From assembly GCA_028571685.1 (NCBI GenBank), contig CM053143.1:8733501-8797500 (forward strand): a DNA stretch of 64,000 nucleotides, in the 5' to 3' direction. The notes under the pieces are model-generated. The model searched no databases. It was not told where the DNA came from and saw only the letters and a list, made by a program, of their open reading frames with translations. Origin of the DNA: Heterohyrax brucei (taxonomy: Eukaryota > Chordata > Mammalia > Hyracoidea > Procaviidae). Positions 22,132 through 35,764 of this stretch are shown here, piece by piece. Made by a program: the position numbers and the translations under genes. Position 1 is the stretch's first letter. The number at the start of each line of letters is the position of its first letter.

Positions 22132-23225
22132 TTTACCTTTTCTAAATGTCTCAGTTTCCATTTAGTCTATAGAATGAAAGACTCCAAATCAGGGAAATCC
22201 ATTTTGAAATATTCTCACGAGTAGAATTATAAGTAGGAGATTTGTAAATATATAAATGTTTTTAAAGATTGAGATGTTGAAATCAATGACTTACAAATCC
22301 AGTAATTATTAGTGATAAATCTCAGTGATGCATTTCATGGCCACTTAATAAAGTTCATAGCTACTAATCAGACATGAGATTCATTCTGTATACCATTTGC
22401 TGGGTTTCTGTCTTAAGACAATTGATTAGTTTTATTAATAAGGATGTTAATGAGACTAAGTTTATCTATCCATTTGATCTTGGTGTGGGCCAGTGAGCTT
22501 TGCTCTGTTGCATGGTTACATACCAGACCCCTAATCCTTGTCAGCTATTATAAAGATTTGTAATGCTCAAAATGAGAACACCAATGAAACTGGTCAGTAT
22601 GAAAACACCAGTACAAATTCTTATAGGCCTTAATTGCGTGTGTGTAAAGCAGTACATTGAATATTTTTTAAAAAATGGGGTTAGGTAGTATTTTCATAGT
22701 TATAGAATAGCTTGGAGTAATGATTGTGAGAGGGATACACACGAAATATACAGATATTTGATAGGTGAGAAAGTTCATTTTCTGAAAGGAAGGATACATG
22801 GCTTTCATTTTATATCACTTTATCTACATTTATAAAATAAAGATAGAGATACCTTTTTCTCATATATTAAATTTTACCATTTCTTTAAGAAGAAAAAGGG
22901 AGAAAATATTTTGGGCTGTTTTAGTAGGGATGCCTCATATGTTGACCTGTTATTTTTATGATCTTCTTCAGAAACTCCTTAAATGTAAATTAAGTGTTAG
23001 TGTAAAGAAATATATATTTTTCCCTGGACTAACATACTATGGAGATAAGCTAATTTGAAAGTTGTTGAACATAGCTAAAGAACAGCAAACTGACTCCTTC
23101 ATTCCTATATAGAATGGGACTAGAAGAATACAAAAAGCCTATCTTTCTCTAAAATTCTATATTCTGTGATTTTACATGCAGGGAGTGCACTGTTTTAAGT
23201 TGTACGAATTAAGACCCTCTTTTAT
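22132..23225. other. unique AT-rich sequence, nothing recognised
   Basis: No recognised repeat. The 86-codon frame at 22798-23058 is low-complexity and hydrophobic, with no domain. Confidence 0.5.
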
Positions 23226-23366
23226 GAATTATGAAACCCTGGTGGCATAGTGGGCTAAGTACTACATCTGCTAACCCTTCATCCAGGTGCTCTTTAAAAA
23301 CTCTTTAGGGGCAGTTCTGTCCTATAGGGTCACTGAATTGGAACTGACTTTCAATTTGATTTTCGG
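23226..23366 (+). mobile_element. AfroSINE
   Basis: AACCCTGGTGGCATAGTGGG head. The box-B-like segment is shortened. TCTGTCCTATAGGGTCACTG and GGAACTGACTTTCAATTTG tail follow. Confidence 0.87.
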
Positions 23367-23369
23367 TGA

Positions 23370-23578
23370 ATTAAGTTTTTGGGTGGTGCAAACAGTTTGA
23401 ACTTGACTACTGATCAGAAGGTTCATAGTATGAGCAAACCCAGTGGTACTACAGAAGAAAGGTTTGCACATCTGCTTCTGTAACTATTATAACCAAGAAA
23501 ACTCTGTTGAGTATAGTTCTACTTTCTAACACATGGAATTCCCATGAACTGGAGTTGACTTAATGACAGTTGTTGTTT
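23370..23578 (+). mobile_element. AfroSINE-related SINE, long subtype
   Basis: TTTTTGGGTGGTGCAAACAG head, CTACTGATCAGAAGGTTCATA, AGAAGAAAGGTTTGCACATC, CTTCTGTAACTATTATAACC, and GGAGTTGACTTAATGACAG tail. It lies directly after another SINE in the same orientation. Confidence 0.8.
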
Positions 23579-24734
23579 TTTGGCTCCCATAAATGATTCC
23601 ATTTTTCCTACCTGCCTGCTTAGTTCTTGAGCTTCATCATTAGCCTCCTGTATGGGTTATTTTGTATATGATTTATAACTTTGCCTATGTAGTAAAATCT
23701 TTCAAACCCAAATGGCCCCATTTCATACTAAGTGGGAGGTTATGTTTATTTTGAGAAGGGCTCCATCATTGGCCTTGTGTGGTGCTTGTTCAGTGTGAAA
23801 CTTTATTTACTAGAGAGTCTTACACTATGGAAAATCTTGCATTTTATTCTCCTAAATTAAGTTGGTAAGGATGAGATCATAAAAGATTACTGAACAGACT
23901 TACTGGTCTTTCTAACTTTCAAAACTCATGAGACGTAAGAAAAATCATGACCAATGATAAGATAAATTGGAAAAATCAAACACTGTTTGAAACTGCCCTT
24001 GGTCAAGGTCAAGAATTCCAAAATGGAACAAAGGGATTCACAAGTCATGTTGTACAATTGCTCTTGCACTGTCACTCATGTGGAAGTAAATGATCCTGTT
24101 TGTAAAGAGTGCATCTCTTGAGAGAGTATTCAGATGAAGCCCTCCTCAAAAACAGCTGTGGTTTTCATCTGGTCTTATGCTGGGATTGGCCACAGCTCTG
24201 GACATCAGACCATTTTGAAAGACAAGGCTAATGGCTTTTTGAAAATTTGTTCATGTCTTTCTAGAGTCACATGTAGAACTAGAATAGAAACATGTTGACC
24301 TATCCAGGGTTGCTTATCAAGATGGTATTGAGAATAGTTAGAAGCGCTTTAGCAGAACACAACAGAAAGAAAAGAAAAGAAAAGAAAAAAAAAACTTTGG
24401 TTTTCTTATTTCTATTATTTTCTAGATCAAAGGTTTTTATTGTTGTTGCTTTCAATTTTAGTTCAGAGATGGAAATTGAATTTCTTGGTTTAGGAGTATT
24501 TCACTGAACACAGCAACAACCATGAATGCCAAGTAGCTGAAGGAAATGGTTTATGACATAGAAGGGAATATTATTAATTCCCAAGATAGAAGTGTGGTAA
24601 AGTCAGTGGAATTAGTTTGTAAATTTGACTAGGTAATGAATGACTGAGGGAAAAAAAAATGCCAGAAAGTTCCCCCAAATCAATAGCAACACCAAGATAC
24701 TTGAACTATGACAAGTAGCTGATACGGCTAAAAA
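23579..24734. other. unique sequence with one simple repeat
   Basis: Only an A/G-rich simple repeat at 24365-24394 ((AAAGA)n) is recognised. Confidence 0.5.
24365..24394. repeat. (AAAGA)n simple repeat
   Basis: About five units of a pentamer followed by A10. Confidence 0.85.
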
Positions 24735-24946
24735 GGAGCCCTGGTGGTGCAGTGTTTAAGTACATGTCTGCTAACTGAAGTCAACAGTTTCAACCTACCA
24801 GCCACTTTGTGGGAGAAAGACGTGACAGTCTGCTTCTGTAATGATTACAGTCTTAGGAACCTTAGAGGGCAGTTCTACTCTGTCCTATATGATCACTGTG
24901 AGTTGGAATTGACTTGGTAACAATGAGTTTGGTTTTGGGTTGGTGG
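24735..24946 (+). mobile_element. AfroSINE, long form, well preserved
   Basis: GGAGCCCTGGTGGTGCAGTG head, TGTGGGAGAAAGACGTGACAG, CTGCTTCTGTAATGATTACAG, GGCAGTTCTACTCTGTCC, and TGAGTTGGAATTGACTTGG tail. It is the cleanest long-form copy in the window. Confidence 0.93.
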
Positions 24947-25377
24947 ACATAATAATAGTCATTTATATCATAGCATCTAATAAGGAACTGTTGAATCTGA
25001 AAAAATACAGATTTAAAATATGATTATAGAAAATTATTCTAAAAATTGGAAAATAAGGATTTTTGTTGTTGTTTTGCTTGAATAAAAATAGTAAAATAGA
25101 AGAATGCATGAATCCCAATGTATAGCCCATATTTTCCCATTCCAAATCTTGTTTCCTGTCTGAAATACTCTGTAACCATGGAGGAGCTAGCTCACTTTCA
25201 TAATGAGAAAGGAAAAAAGCTAAGTTTAGGACAAGAAAAGAGCAAGTATAAATAGAAATAGGGAAAGGATACATGGATAAGCTCTGAGAACTACAAGAGG
25301 GGTCAAGAGTCCATATATACTTCTTTTAGGAAACCTAGTGCCTTGTGCATACATAATATAGTGATAGTCAAGATAAA
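24947..25377. other. unique AT-rich sequence, nothing recognised
   Basis: No recognised repeat between the SINE and the poly(T) marking the 3' end of L1-0. Confidence 0.5.
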
Positions 25378-25860
25378 TTTTTTTTTGGCAATTTTTAGTA
25401 CATTTTCTCACACAAAAATGTATTTCATTGTGCTTTAATTGAAAGTGTACAATCTAGATCAATTTACCTTATAAAATCGTATGCACACCATATGTAAATT
25501 TAGCTACTCTCCCTTACCAATGACAGCATATTTTGTTTTCCACCCTGTACTTCCTGTATCCATTCAACCAACTCCTGTTTTCCTCCACTCTCTTGTCTCA
25601 CTTCTTGATGGCAGCTGCTCAGAAAGCCTCATGTAAATATTTAAGCCAAAAAGCACACTCTTTATCAGCATCACTCTGCGACTTGCAGTCCAGCCCAATC
25701 TTTATCTGAAGGTTTGGCTTTGGTACGGGCTTCAACTCTGGACTTACGAGACTCCATGAGCCATGTCCTCTGTGGACCCTCTGGTCTGTCAGACCATCAA
25801 GTCTCGTTTTTTAATAGGGTTCTAGTTTCTGCACTCTCAGTTTTCTCCTTGGGTAATGAA

Positions 25861-26248
25861 CAAAGAAGATAGAAGAATTGATGCCTTTGAATTGTGGAGT
25901 TGGAGAAGAATGTTGAATGTACCATGAGCCACCAAAAGAAGAAACAGATCTGTTTTAGAAGAAGTACAACCAGAGTGTTCCTTGGAAGCAAAGCTGGCAA
26001 GACTGCATCTTATACACTTTGGACATATTGTCAGGAGAGATCAGTCCATGGAGAAGAACATCATGCTTGCTAGAGTGGAGGGTCAGTGAAAAAGAGGAAG
26101 ATCCTTGATGAGATGACAGTAGCCACAATAATGGGCTTAAGCATAAAAACAATGTGGATATGGTGCAGGACAAAGTAGTATTGTGTTCTGTTGTGCATAG
26201 GGTTGCTATGAGTCAGAACCAATTCAATGGCATCTAACAACAACAACA
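25861..26248 (+). mobile_element. RTE LINE 3' end inserted in the L1-0 3'UTR
   Basis: From GAAGATAGAAGAATTGATGCC through ATTGTCAGGAGAGATCAGTCC and GGTGCAGGACAAAGTAGT to GGCATCTAACAACAACAACA. L1-0 3'UTR sequence resumes directly afterwards (GGACTCTCTGTTGTGTCCCC). Confidence 0.88.
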
Positions 26249-29200
26249 TCTTTATGCTGTTGCTTCAGGGACTCTCTGTTGTGTCCCCTTTCAGCACAGT
26301 CACTGATGTTGGCTGGACATCATCTACTTCTTCTGGACTCAAGCTGATGAAATCTCTGGATGATACAGATCCTTTGAGTATGAATCAACTTGACAGCTGT
26401 GGGTTTGTTTTTGGCTAGTCTCCTGGGCTCGTATTTTCCTCGTGTCTTTAATGTCTTTCATTTTCCTCTGCTCCAAGTGGATTGGCACCAGTTGACGCTA
26501 CTTAAATGGCAGTTTACTAGTTTTTAAGACCTGAGACACCAATCGCCACAGTGGTATGTAGAACATATTGTCAAAAAACCCTGAGTTATACCAATTAGCC
26601 TAGATGTTCCCTAAAATCATGATTCACAAACCTCCAACCCTGCTACTTTGTCCTTCAAAATGTTGAGTTAAATTTAGAAAACCTTTCAGATTTTGGTGTA
26701 ACCCAATTGTGCTAACCTCCCTTTCACTGCATACTGTCACGCCCTTCACCTAATCCAGTTCATATCTACTATCTGTTGTAAGAATTCCCCTTCACCTCCC
26801 TTCCCATTCCTGTAATCATGACAGATGATTTTTTTCTGTGCTTAAACCTTTTACTGAGTCCTTGTAATAGTGGTCTCATACAATATTTGTCCTTTTGCAG
26901 CTGATTAATTTCAATCAGCTTAATACCTTCCAGATTCCTTCACATTATGAGACGTTTCCCTAGATCACTGTTGTTCTTTATTACTGAATAGTATTCCATT
27001 GTGCAAATATACCTCTATTTGTTTATCCATTCATTCACTGATGGACAACTAGATTTATTCCATTTTTTTGCTATTGAGGACAATACTGCAACAAATATTG
27101 ATGTGCATGTATCTAGTAGTGTGACAACCATTACTTCTCTAGGATATATTCCAAAAACTAGGATTGCTGGATCATATGATATTTCTGTTTCTAGTTTTTT
27201 AAGAGAGCACTAAATCAATTTCCAAAGTGGTTGTACAATTTTATATTCCCACTAGCAGTATAGAAGAGTTCCAGTCTCTTCACAATTTCTCCAGCATTTA
27301 TTATTTTATGTTTTGGGGTTTAATGGCCACCTTGTCAGAGTGAGATGTCATCTCATTGTGGCTTTGTTTGAGATTTCTCTACAGGCTAATGACTGTGAAC
27401 ATTTTCTTGTGTATGTGTTATCCTCCTGTATGTCTTCTTTGGTAAAGTGCCTGTTCATGTCCTTTGCCCATTTTTTAATTCGGTTATTTGTCTTTTTCTT
27501 CTTAAGGTTTTGTAGTATGGAGACTTGACAGTGATCAGATTCTTGGTAGCTGCTTTCTTTTTCCCAGTCTGTAGGTAGATTTTTTACTCTCTTTGTGAAT
27601 TGTTTTGATGAGTATAAGTGTTTAATTTTTAGGATCACCTAGTTATCTATTTTTTCTGCTACTGTCTGTACATTGTTAGCAATAATTTGTAGACTGCTTA
27701 TATCATGAATTAGGGCTCCCAGCATTATCTCTATTTTTCTTCTGTAATCATTACTGTTTTAGCTTTTATATTTAGGTTTTTGAGCCATTTAGAGTTAGTT
27801 TTTCTGCATGGTGTGAAAGGCAGGTCTTGTTTAATTTTTCCAGATGAATATCCACTTATGCCAACATCATTTATTGAAGGGATTGTCTTTTCTCCAGTTT
27901 ATAGACTTTCGACCTTTGTCAAATATCAGCTGCTCATAGATGGATGATGTTATATCTGAATTTTCAATTCTGTTCCATTGGTCTCTGTGTCTGTTATTGT
28001 ACCAGTACCTGATTGTTTTGACTATGGTGGCAGTGTAGTAGTTTCAGAGGCAGATTATGTAAGGCCTCCTACTTTGTTCTTTTCTTCAGCAATGCTTTTC
28101 TTACACAGGTCTTCTTTTCTTTCCATATGAAGTTGGTTATTTGTTTCTCCATCACGTTAAAAAATGCAATTGGATTTGGATCAGAATTGCATTGCATTTA
28201 TAGGTCGCTTTGGGTAGAATAGATATTTTCACAATGTTAAGTCATTCTATCCATGAGCAAGGTAGCTTTCTCCACTTATGTAATTCTTTCTTGGTTTCTT
28301 GTAGTAGAACATTGTAATTTTCTTTGAAGAATTCTGACAAGGGGCAGGGCCAGAATGGTGGACTAGACACACATCTCCTTGATTCTTCTGAGAACCAGGG
28401 CTTAGAATAATATGTAAATGGAGCAATGTGGATGTTCTGGGAGCCCAAGGATTTGGCAGGAGGTTGTGATCTTGGACTGAATGACAGGAAAAGGGAAAGT
28501 ACCTCTGTCAGAGGCAAGGCAGTGACGCACTGAGTGCTGTTTCTGTTGGCACATTGTTTGAGGGAACTGCAGGTTATAAATACCTTCTTTGTTACTCAGG
28601 AGGAAGAGACTGGGTCTGTGGAGCCTGTGTGCCCAGCATGCTAATGTGCTGAACTGCAGTGCTTAAGTCAATAGCACATACTGCAGCAGAGATACTGTGT
28701 TTGGGACCGCCACATATTGAAAGCCTAGCTGCTGACAGAGGGCACAAGTGCTCCTCCGCCTTCTTTTCCCTGTGCTGTACCATAGATTCTCCTGACTCAC
28801 TCCAGAAAGAGTGGCAAGGCAAGACACCATCATAGTTAGCTGAGAGGTAGAATTAGCTACACCTGAGGTGTTAGTGGGGACTGATTGTCAGGCTGAGCAA
28901 CAAAGCCTGTCTGGAAAATGTTTCTCCTGCAGAAGAGCTGTTTTTGAGATGATCCTATCTAAGGATCATTATGGTGCCTGGGGGCCGAGGGCAGCAGTAC
29001 CCTATCCTCTCCTTTCTTAGAGCCATGTGATAGCATCTAGGGACGTACTTTGAGGCACCATTGTTGTCAGCCAGGAAGTGGGGTCTGCCACCCCTGAGGT
29101 CCAGGTTGCTTTGGGCAGATATTGAACAGCACCTCTCTCAACAAGACAGCTTTTAAAATAAGTACAGCTGGAGAACACAGTAGTGATGGGGGCTGAGTGA

Positions 29201-29679
29201 GTTGGTGGCATCTCCACCACCCTTCACCAAGCCACACTATAGCATCAGCTGATGGCCCCCCCACAGACTCCATAAGTAAGGCACAGTCTCTGCCAGCCAG
29301 GAAGCAGGGCCTGCCGATCCTGAGTGTCTGAGTGCTCTTGTACTGTGCCTCACACAGTAAAAAAGCAGTTTTTAAGTTAAACACATCTAGAAAGTGCAGC
29401 AGTCCCAGGAGGCCAAGTGCGGTCTCATCCTTTTCTCTTCCCCTCCCCAAGCTACACCATAGGCTTAGCTGATGTCATGATGGAGAGTCACCACAAGTAA
29501 TTCACCACCTTTAGCAGCTAGGAGATGGAGTCTGCCACCTCTGATATCCCAGCTAGGGCCAGTCACTAGAGAATACAGAGGTGGCTGGTGACCTAACTTA
29601 GTGGTACCCATGTTCCCCTCTTAGAACAACAACACAGCTCCCATTGGTCTAACACTAGAAAAACTGAACAGCCTCTTGA

Positions 29680-30590
29680 TGGCACAACAACAGCAATCAA
29701 TATCTAATCATTTAAAGAAACAGACCACCATGGCTCTGGAAAACTCCCAAAATAAAGAATCCGAAACCTTCCCAGATGAAGACGACTTTCTGTGATTATC
29801 GGAGGTAGAATACAAAAATAATTATGTATACAGCTGCCTAAACAAAACGCAGCAGAACAAAATGAAAAATAAAGAAAGCAATATGAATTGCTGGAACATT
29901 AACTATCTGAAATCCAACAGATCAATAATAAATTTACAGATTTAGACAGTTTAATGCAAAGCCAAAAGAGCAGGATATGAGGTGTCAGAAGGCAGAGTTA
30001 ATGAGGTTGAAGATAATGACACAAGCATCTATGTGGAGAACTCAGAGGAAAGAAATAAAAGAAATAAAGAAGTGTTAAGAATCACATGGGACTCTATCAA
30101 GAGGAATAGTCTACAAATAATTGGAGTTCCTGAACAAGGAGGGATGTCTGAAAACAAAGAGAGAATTGGTGAAGAGTTGCTGACAGAATACTTCCCCAAA
30201 TTTCTGGAAGAGGAGAATATAGATATCCAAGAAGCTTGTCAAACGTCACAAAAAGCAGACCCCAAAAGAAAGACACCAAGACATATTATAATCAAGGTTA
30301 ATAAAATGAAATATAAAGAGAGGCTCTTAAAGACAATGAGACTTAAAACAAAACACTGTAGGCTTTCAACTGACTTCTTGGCACAAACCATGTTGGCAAG
30401 GGGGCAGTGGGATGACGCATTCAAAACCTTTCAGGGAAAAAAACATCCAACCAAGAATTACATATCCTGCAAAATCATCTCTCAAATATGAAGGTGAAAT
30501 TCAGCCATTCATAGATAAACAGAAGCTTAAGGACTTTGTAAAAACCAAGCCGAAACACAATAAATACCGAAAGAAGCTCTTTGTTTAGGA
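29680..30590 (+). pseudogene. L1-1 ORF1 remnant (RNA-binding protein)
   Basis: Family role: ORF1p trimerises through an N-terminal coiled coil and coats L1 RNA. An ATG at 29680 starts a 40-codon N-terminal stretch ending at a stop. The largest surviving frame is 29982-30491. It shows the RRM-region motif IIGVPEQGG, the linker ENIDIQEACQTS, and the C-terminal-domain segment PKRKTPRHIIIKVNKMKYKE. A frameshift separates it from the C-terminal YPAK/DKQKL region at 30470-30590. Confidence 0.85.
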
Positions 30591-31038
30591 AAACAAAAGC
30601 AACATATGTATACTTGAGGATGAAGTTTAGGACACAACATCTAGTATCCTGTTTAGCTAGGGAACTCATAAGGCTCAATCAAAGCTAAAATATTAAAAGC
30701 AGGGAACCAGTGATCTTAACGTGAAAACTATGATGTCATTACAATATAAAGAGGGCTACATTACAGTAATTATAAAGCTTTCAGATGGAGAGGAAATTAA
30801 GAAGACACACAGAAGTTAAAGATTGGCTTAAACTCAGAATACTAAGGGGGATTAAAAGGGTAGCCACAAAGCAAACTACCAATGTGATGTATCAAAACAA
30901 GAAATGTGATACAGGAGTCTCAACACACACAAAATAAATACTGAAAAAGATGAAATGAAAACCCATAAAGAAAAACAACCCAGAACAGAATATTGAGAGA
31001 CACAAAGAAGACATCAACATAACAACAAAGGTATCAAA

Positions 31039-34000
31039 ATGACAGCACTGAACACATACTTATCAATAATTACACTGAATGTAAACAGACAAAATGCTCC
31101 AATAAAGAGGCAAACACTGACAGCCTGGATGAAAAGACATGATCCTTCTGTATGTTGCTTGCAACAAATATAGCTTAGACACAAAAATATGAGCAAACTG
31201 AAAATTAAAGGATGTAAAACTACATACAAAGCTAATAACACACAAAGAACAGTAGGAGTGCCAACACTAATGTCAAATAAAATAGATTTTAAAATAAGGT
31301 CCATAGTCATGGACAAGGAAGATCACTATTACTGAAAAGTTCAGTATATAAGCATGCTATAACAACATTAAATATTTATGAACCCAGTACCAGAGCATCT
31401 AATATATTGAACAAATGCTGACAACACTGAAGAATGAGACAAATCATGACAATAGTAGGAGAATTCAACACTGAACTTTCAGTAATGGACAGACCATCCA
31501 GGAAAAAGCTCAGTAAAGATACAGATCAGCCAACTAGATCTCACTGACACATACAGAACTTTTTATCCAATAACAGATAAGTACACCTTCTTTTCCAACG
31601 CAGCAAATGGAACATTCTCCAGAATAGACCATGTATTAGGACACAAGGCAAGTCTCATGAAATCCAATTCATTGAATTATTGCAAAGCCTCTTCTTGTAC
31701 CACAAACTGTAAAAGTTCATGGCAAAAGCAGACAGAAGCATAGGTAGAAATCCGAACTCATGGATACTGAACAATACCTTGCTCAAAAATCCATGGGTTA
31801 TAGAAGAAATTAAGGACACAATAAAGAATTGTATGGAATCAAATGAGAATGAAAGCACAATCTCACAGAACCTGAGCAAAAGCAGTGCTCAGAGATCAAT
31901 TTGTTTCTATAAATGCACACATCCAAAATGCACAAAGGGCCCAAATCAAGCAATTAACCCTACAACTTGAACAAGTAGAAAGAGCAACAGAGAAACCCCT
32001 CAGGCACCAGGAGAAAACAGATCATAAATATTAGAGCAGAACTAAATGAATTATAAAATTGAAAAATTGAAAAAATTAATAAAACCAAAAGCTGGTTCTT
32101 TGAAACATCAATAAAACTGATACACTGTTCGTTAAACTTACAAAAGAAAAACAGGAAGTAACCCAAATAAGAAATGAGATGGGAGATGTCATAACAGACC
32201 CAAATGAAATCAAAAGTGTCTTAATAGAATACTATGAATGACTGTACTCTAAGATATTTGAAAATCTAGAGAAAATAGACAAATTTCTAGATTCACATAA
32301 TCTAGCAAAAGTATCATAAGGAGAAGTAGAACAACTTAATAAATACATCATAAAAGAAGAGATTGAAAAAGTAATCAAAAAACTACCAGCCAAAAAAAGT
32401 TCTGGCCCAGATGGCTTCAACAGAAAATTTCATCAAACTTTTAGAGAGGAGTTAATTCCAACACTACTGAGGATATTTCACAGCATAGAAAAGGATAACA
32501 TACTCCCAAATTCATTCTATGAAGCCAGCATAATCCTAATACCAAAGTTGGGGAAAGATCACACACACAAAAAAAAATTACAGACCAATATCATTCATGA
32601 ACCCAGACGCAAGTATCTTCAACAAAGTCCTAGCTGATAGAGCTAAACGGCATAAAAAAACATTATTGTGACCAAGGATTCATACCAGTGATGCAAGGCT
32701 GGTTCAACATCAGAAAAACAATTAAGATGATCAATTTCATAAAAGTCTCAAAGGACAAGAATCATTTGATTTTGTCAATTGATGCAGAAAAGGCATTTGA
32801 CAAAGTCCAACATCCAAATATGTTAAAAACTCTCAGCAAAATAGGAATAGAAGGGAAATTCCTCCATGAAATAAGGGGCATCTATGCAAAGCCAACTGCC
32901 TACATCATCCTGAGTGGAGAGAGATTGAAAGAATTCCCCCTGAGAACAGGAATTAGACAAGGATGCCCACTGTCACCAATTCTATTCAACATTGTTCTAG
33001 AGGTTCTAGCCAGGGCATTAGACAAGCCAAACACACACACACACACAAGTCATCTGCATGAGAAAAAAGGAAGTAAAAAATCTCCCAGTTTGCAGATGAT
33101 ATGATCATATAAACAGAGAATCCTCAAGAATCTATAGATAAACTTCTTGACCTAATAGAAAAGTTCAGCAAAGTATCAGGATATATGATAAACATAAGTA
33201 AATTGTTAGGATTCATTTACACCAATAAAGAGACCATTAAAGAGGAAATCACCAAATAACTACCATTTACTATATCCCCAAGAAGGTAAAATACCTAGGA
33301 ATAAATCTAACGGGAGAAAGAAGAGACCTATAAAGAGAGAACTACAAGACCTTACTGCAAGTAACCAAAAGAGACTTGCCTAAGTGGAGAAACTTACCTT
33401 GCTCGTGGATAGGAAGCAAGCTACATATACAGTACAATCCCAATACAAATTCCAATACAAATTTGTGTTTTTGTATTAAAAAATACATATTTTTAATGAA
33501 ATAGAGAAAAAATCACCAACTTTGGAAAGGGAGGAAACCCTGGATAAGTAAAGCACTACTGAAGAAGAGGAACACAGTGGGAGGCCTCACACTACTGAAC
33601 TTTAGAAACTGTTACACTGCTACAGTAGTCAAAACAGCCTGATACTGGTACAAAAAGAGACATACAGATCACTGGAAAAGAATTGAGACCCCAGAAATAT
33701 CACCATCTTCTTATGAACAGTTGATATCTGACAAAGTCCCAATGGTCATAAACTGGAGTTAAAACAGTCTTTTGACAAATGGTGTTGGCAAAATTGGGTA
33801 TCCATTTGCAAAAAACTGAAACAGGACCGTGTCTCACATCTTACTGAAACTAAATCAAAATGGATCACAGACCTAAATATCGAACACAAAACGACAATGA
33901 TCATTCAAGAAACAATAGGGTCAACAATGGAAGTTCGAATACACAGCTGAGACAGAGTTCAAGTCTGGCAAAAGAAGCATGAACAACAGAAAAGAAAGTA

Positions 34001-34660
34001 GAGAAATGGGAATTACTAAGACTCAAACACTTTTGCTCATCCCAAGACTTTATTTAGAGAGTTTAAAGACTATCTATAGAATGAGAAGAAAATATTTGGC
34101 AACTATATGCTTGAATGAAGTCTGATCTCCATAATTTACAAAGTACTGCAAAATATCAACAAGGAAAAGGTAAGAACCCAATTAAACAATGGACAAAGGA
34201 GATGGGCACACATTTCACCAAGGAAAACAACCAGGCAGCCAAATGAAGAATGAGGAAATGCTCTCACGATCATTAGCTATTAGAGAAATTGAAATCAAAA
34301 CTACAATGAAATACCATCTCACCTCAACAAAGTTGGCCATAATTCAAAAAATACAAACAACAAATGCTGGAGAGGCTGCTGAAGGATTTGAACTCTCCTA
34401 CACTGATGGTGGGAATGCAAAATGGTACAAACTTTTTGGAAAGCCATCCTGCACTTCTTTAAAAAGCTGGAAATAGAAATACCACTCAATCCAGTAATCC
34501 CACTGCTCAAAACATATCCTACAGAAATAAAGGCAGTCACATGTACACAAATGTTTATTGCAGCACTGTCCACAATAGCAAAAAAATGGAATGAACGCAG
34601 ATGACCATCAACAAGTGAATGGATAAATAAACTATGGTATGTATACTCAATGGAACACTA
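31039..34660 (+). pseudogene. L1-1 ORF2 remnant (endonuclease/reverse transcriptase)
   Basis: Starts MTALNTYLSIITLNVN. The endonuclease catalytic Glu (LQETHL in the copy at 40029) is Gln here, followed at once by a stop. The best RT segment is 32688-33104, with [12 protein letters not shown] (motif A) and [17 protein letters not shown] (CA)n tract at 33030-33047 coincides with a frame change. The FADD motif survives in another frame at 33089-33100. C-terminal ORF2 sequence continues to about 34660 with many stops. Confidence 0.85.
33030..33047. repeat. (CA)n microsatellite inside L1-1 ORF2
   Basis: About nine AC units between RT motifs B and C of the ORF2 pseudogene. Confidence 0.92.
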
Positions 34661-35764
34661 TCCAATGGTAAAGAACACAAATTATTTGAGAAAGCATCTC
34701 ATAAAATGATTTCAACTGGAAAACATTATATTAAGTGAAATCAGTCAACAGCAAAAGGACAAATACTGTTATGAGACCTCTACTATAAAGACTTAAAAAT
34801 AGACTTATGTACAGAAGAAAAGACTCGTTGAAGGTGAGAAGAGTGGGGAGGGAGGAATAGTTTTGATCATAGATTAGATAGCTGATAGAAATTTGGTTAG
34901 GTGAAAGCAGTGACAGCACACAGGAGAGAGTACATCAACTTAACTGGACCACACCATAAACTGAAAGGTTTTCTAAATTCAACATAATATTTCAGAAGAT
35001 AGAGTAGTAGGAATGGGGTTCTGAGGACCATGCCCTGGGGGACATCGAGGCCAACTAGTCTATTGCTAAGAGAGTCTTCTGCACCCCATATTGGTTAGTG
35101 GCGTCTGGGGTCTTAAAATCTAGCAAGCTGCCATCTGAGGTACACCAAATGGTCCCAACTCATCCAGAACAGGTGATCACCAAGAACAACAAATATATGA
35201 GAAACAAAGAGCCCAGGAGTCAGAAAAACCCATATGAATGGGAGACTGTATTAACACAAGACCAGAAGAACCACATGGTGCCTGGATACCACCAAAGACA
35301 GCCGTGTTGGGTGACACAATGTAGAGTACCTGAGGTAACAAGAGAAAAAGAGGTGTGCAACCCAAAACTCTACTGAAAGACAGTTGAATTGATGGTCTGA
35401 CTGCCTGGAGGATCCCCTGAGAATATGGCCCCCAGACCTGTTGCTGTCCCTGACTGAAAACCAGTAACGAGTCAACTCTTCAGACAAGAATGGAGTTCAT
35501 TCAGGGATGCAGTGTGACTATATGGTTCTATATGTTTACAGGAGGCTGTCCTATTGGTCTCTTTCTAGACAGGAAAGAAGACAGTGATGGGGAGGGGTAG
35601 ATGCTTGTCAAAAGGATACTAGATATATAAAGCGAAAAGGAGGAGTGTGCTGTCACCGAGTGGAGAGAGCAGAGGTCGCTGTCAATAGATGAGCATGCAT
35701 AACTGATTTGGATTGTATGCTTTCAATTAATCACAATTTAAAACAACAAAATGTTCTGACATTA

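Larger units (their letters stand above)
28340..35753 (+). mobile_element. L1-1: full-length plus-strand L1 inserted in L1-0
   Basis: Begins GGGGCAGGGCCAGAATGGTG, the L1 5' end also seen at 37674 (+), 50879 (-) and 62605 (-). The order is 5'UTR (to about 29680), ORF1, spacer, ORF2 (from 31039), 3'UTR (about 34670-35740), and an A-rich end (AATTTAAAACAACAAAATG). Direct repeats TTCTGACA at 28332-28339 and 35754-35761 flank it. About 7.4 kb. It is coding-defective throughout. Confidence 0.88.

Noticed and set aside
29067..29450. 127-codon minus-strand open frame
   Set aside because: It lies antisense within the L1-1 5'UTR and has no domain; other L1 copies do not preserve it.
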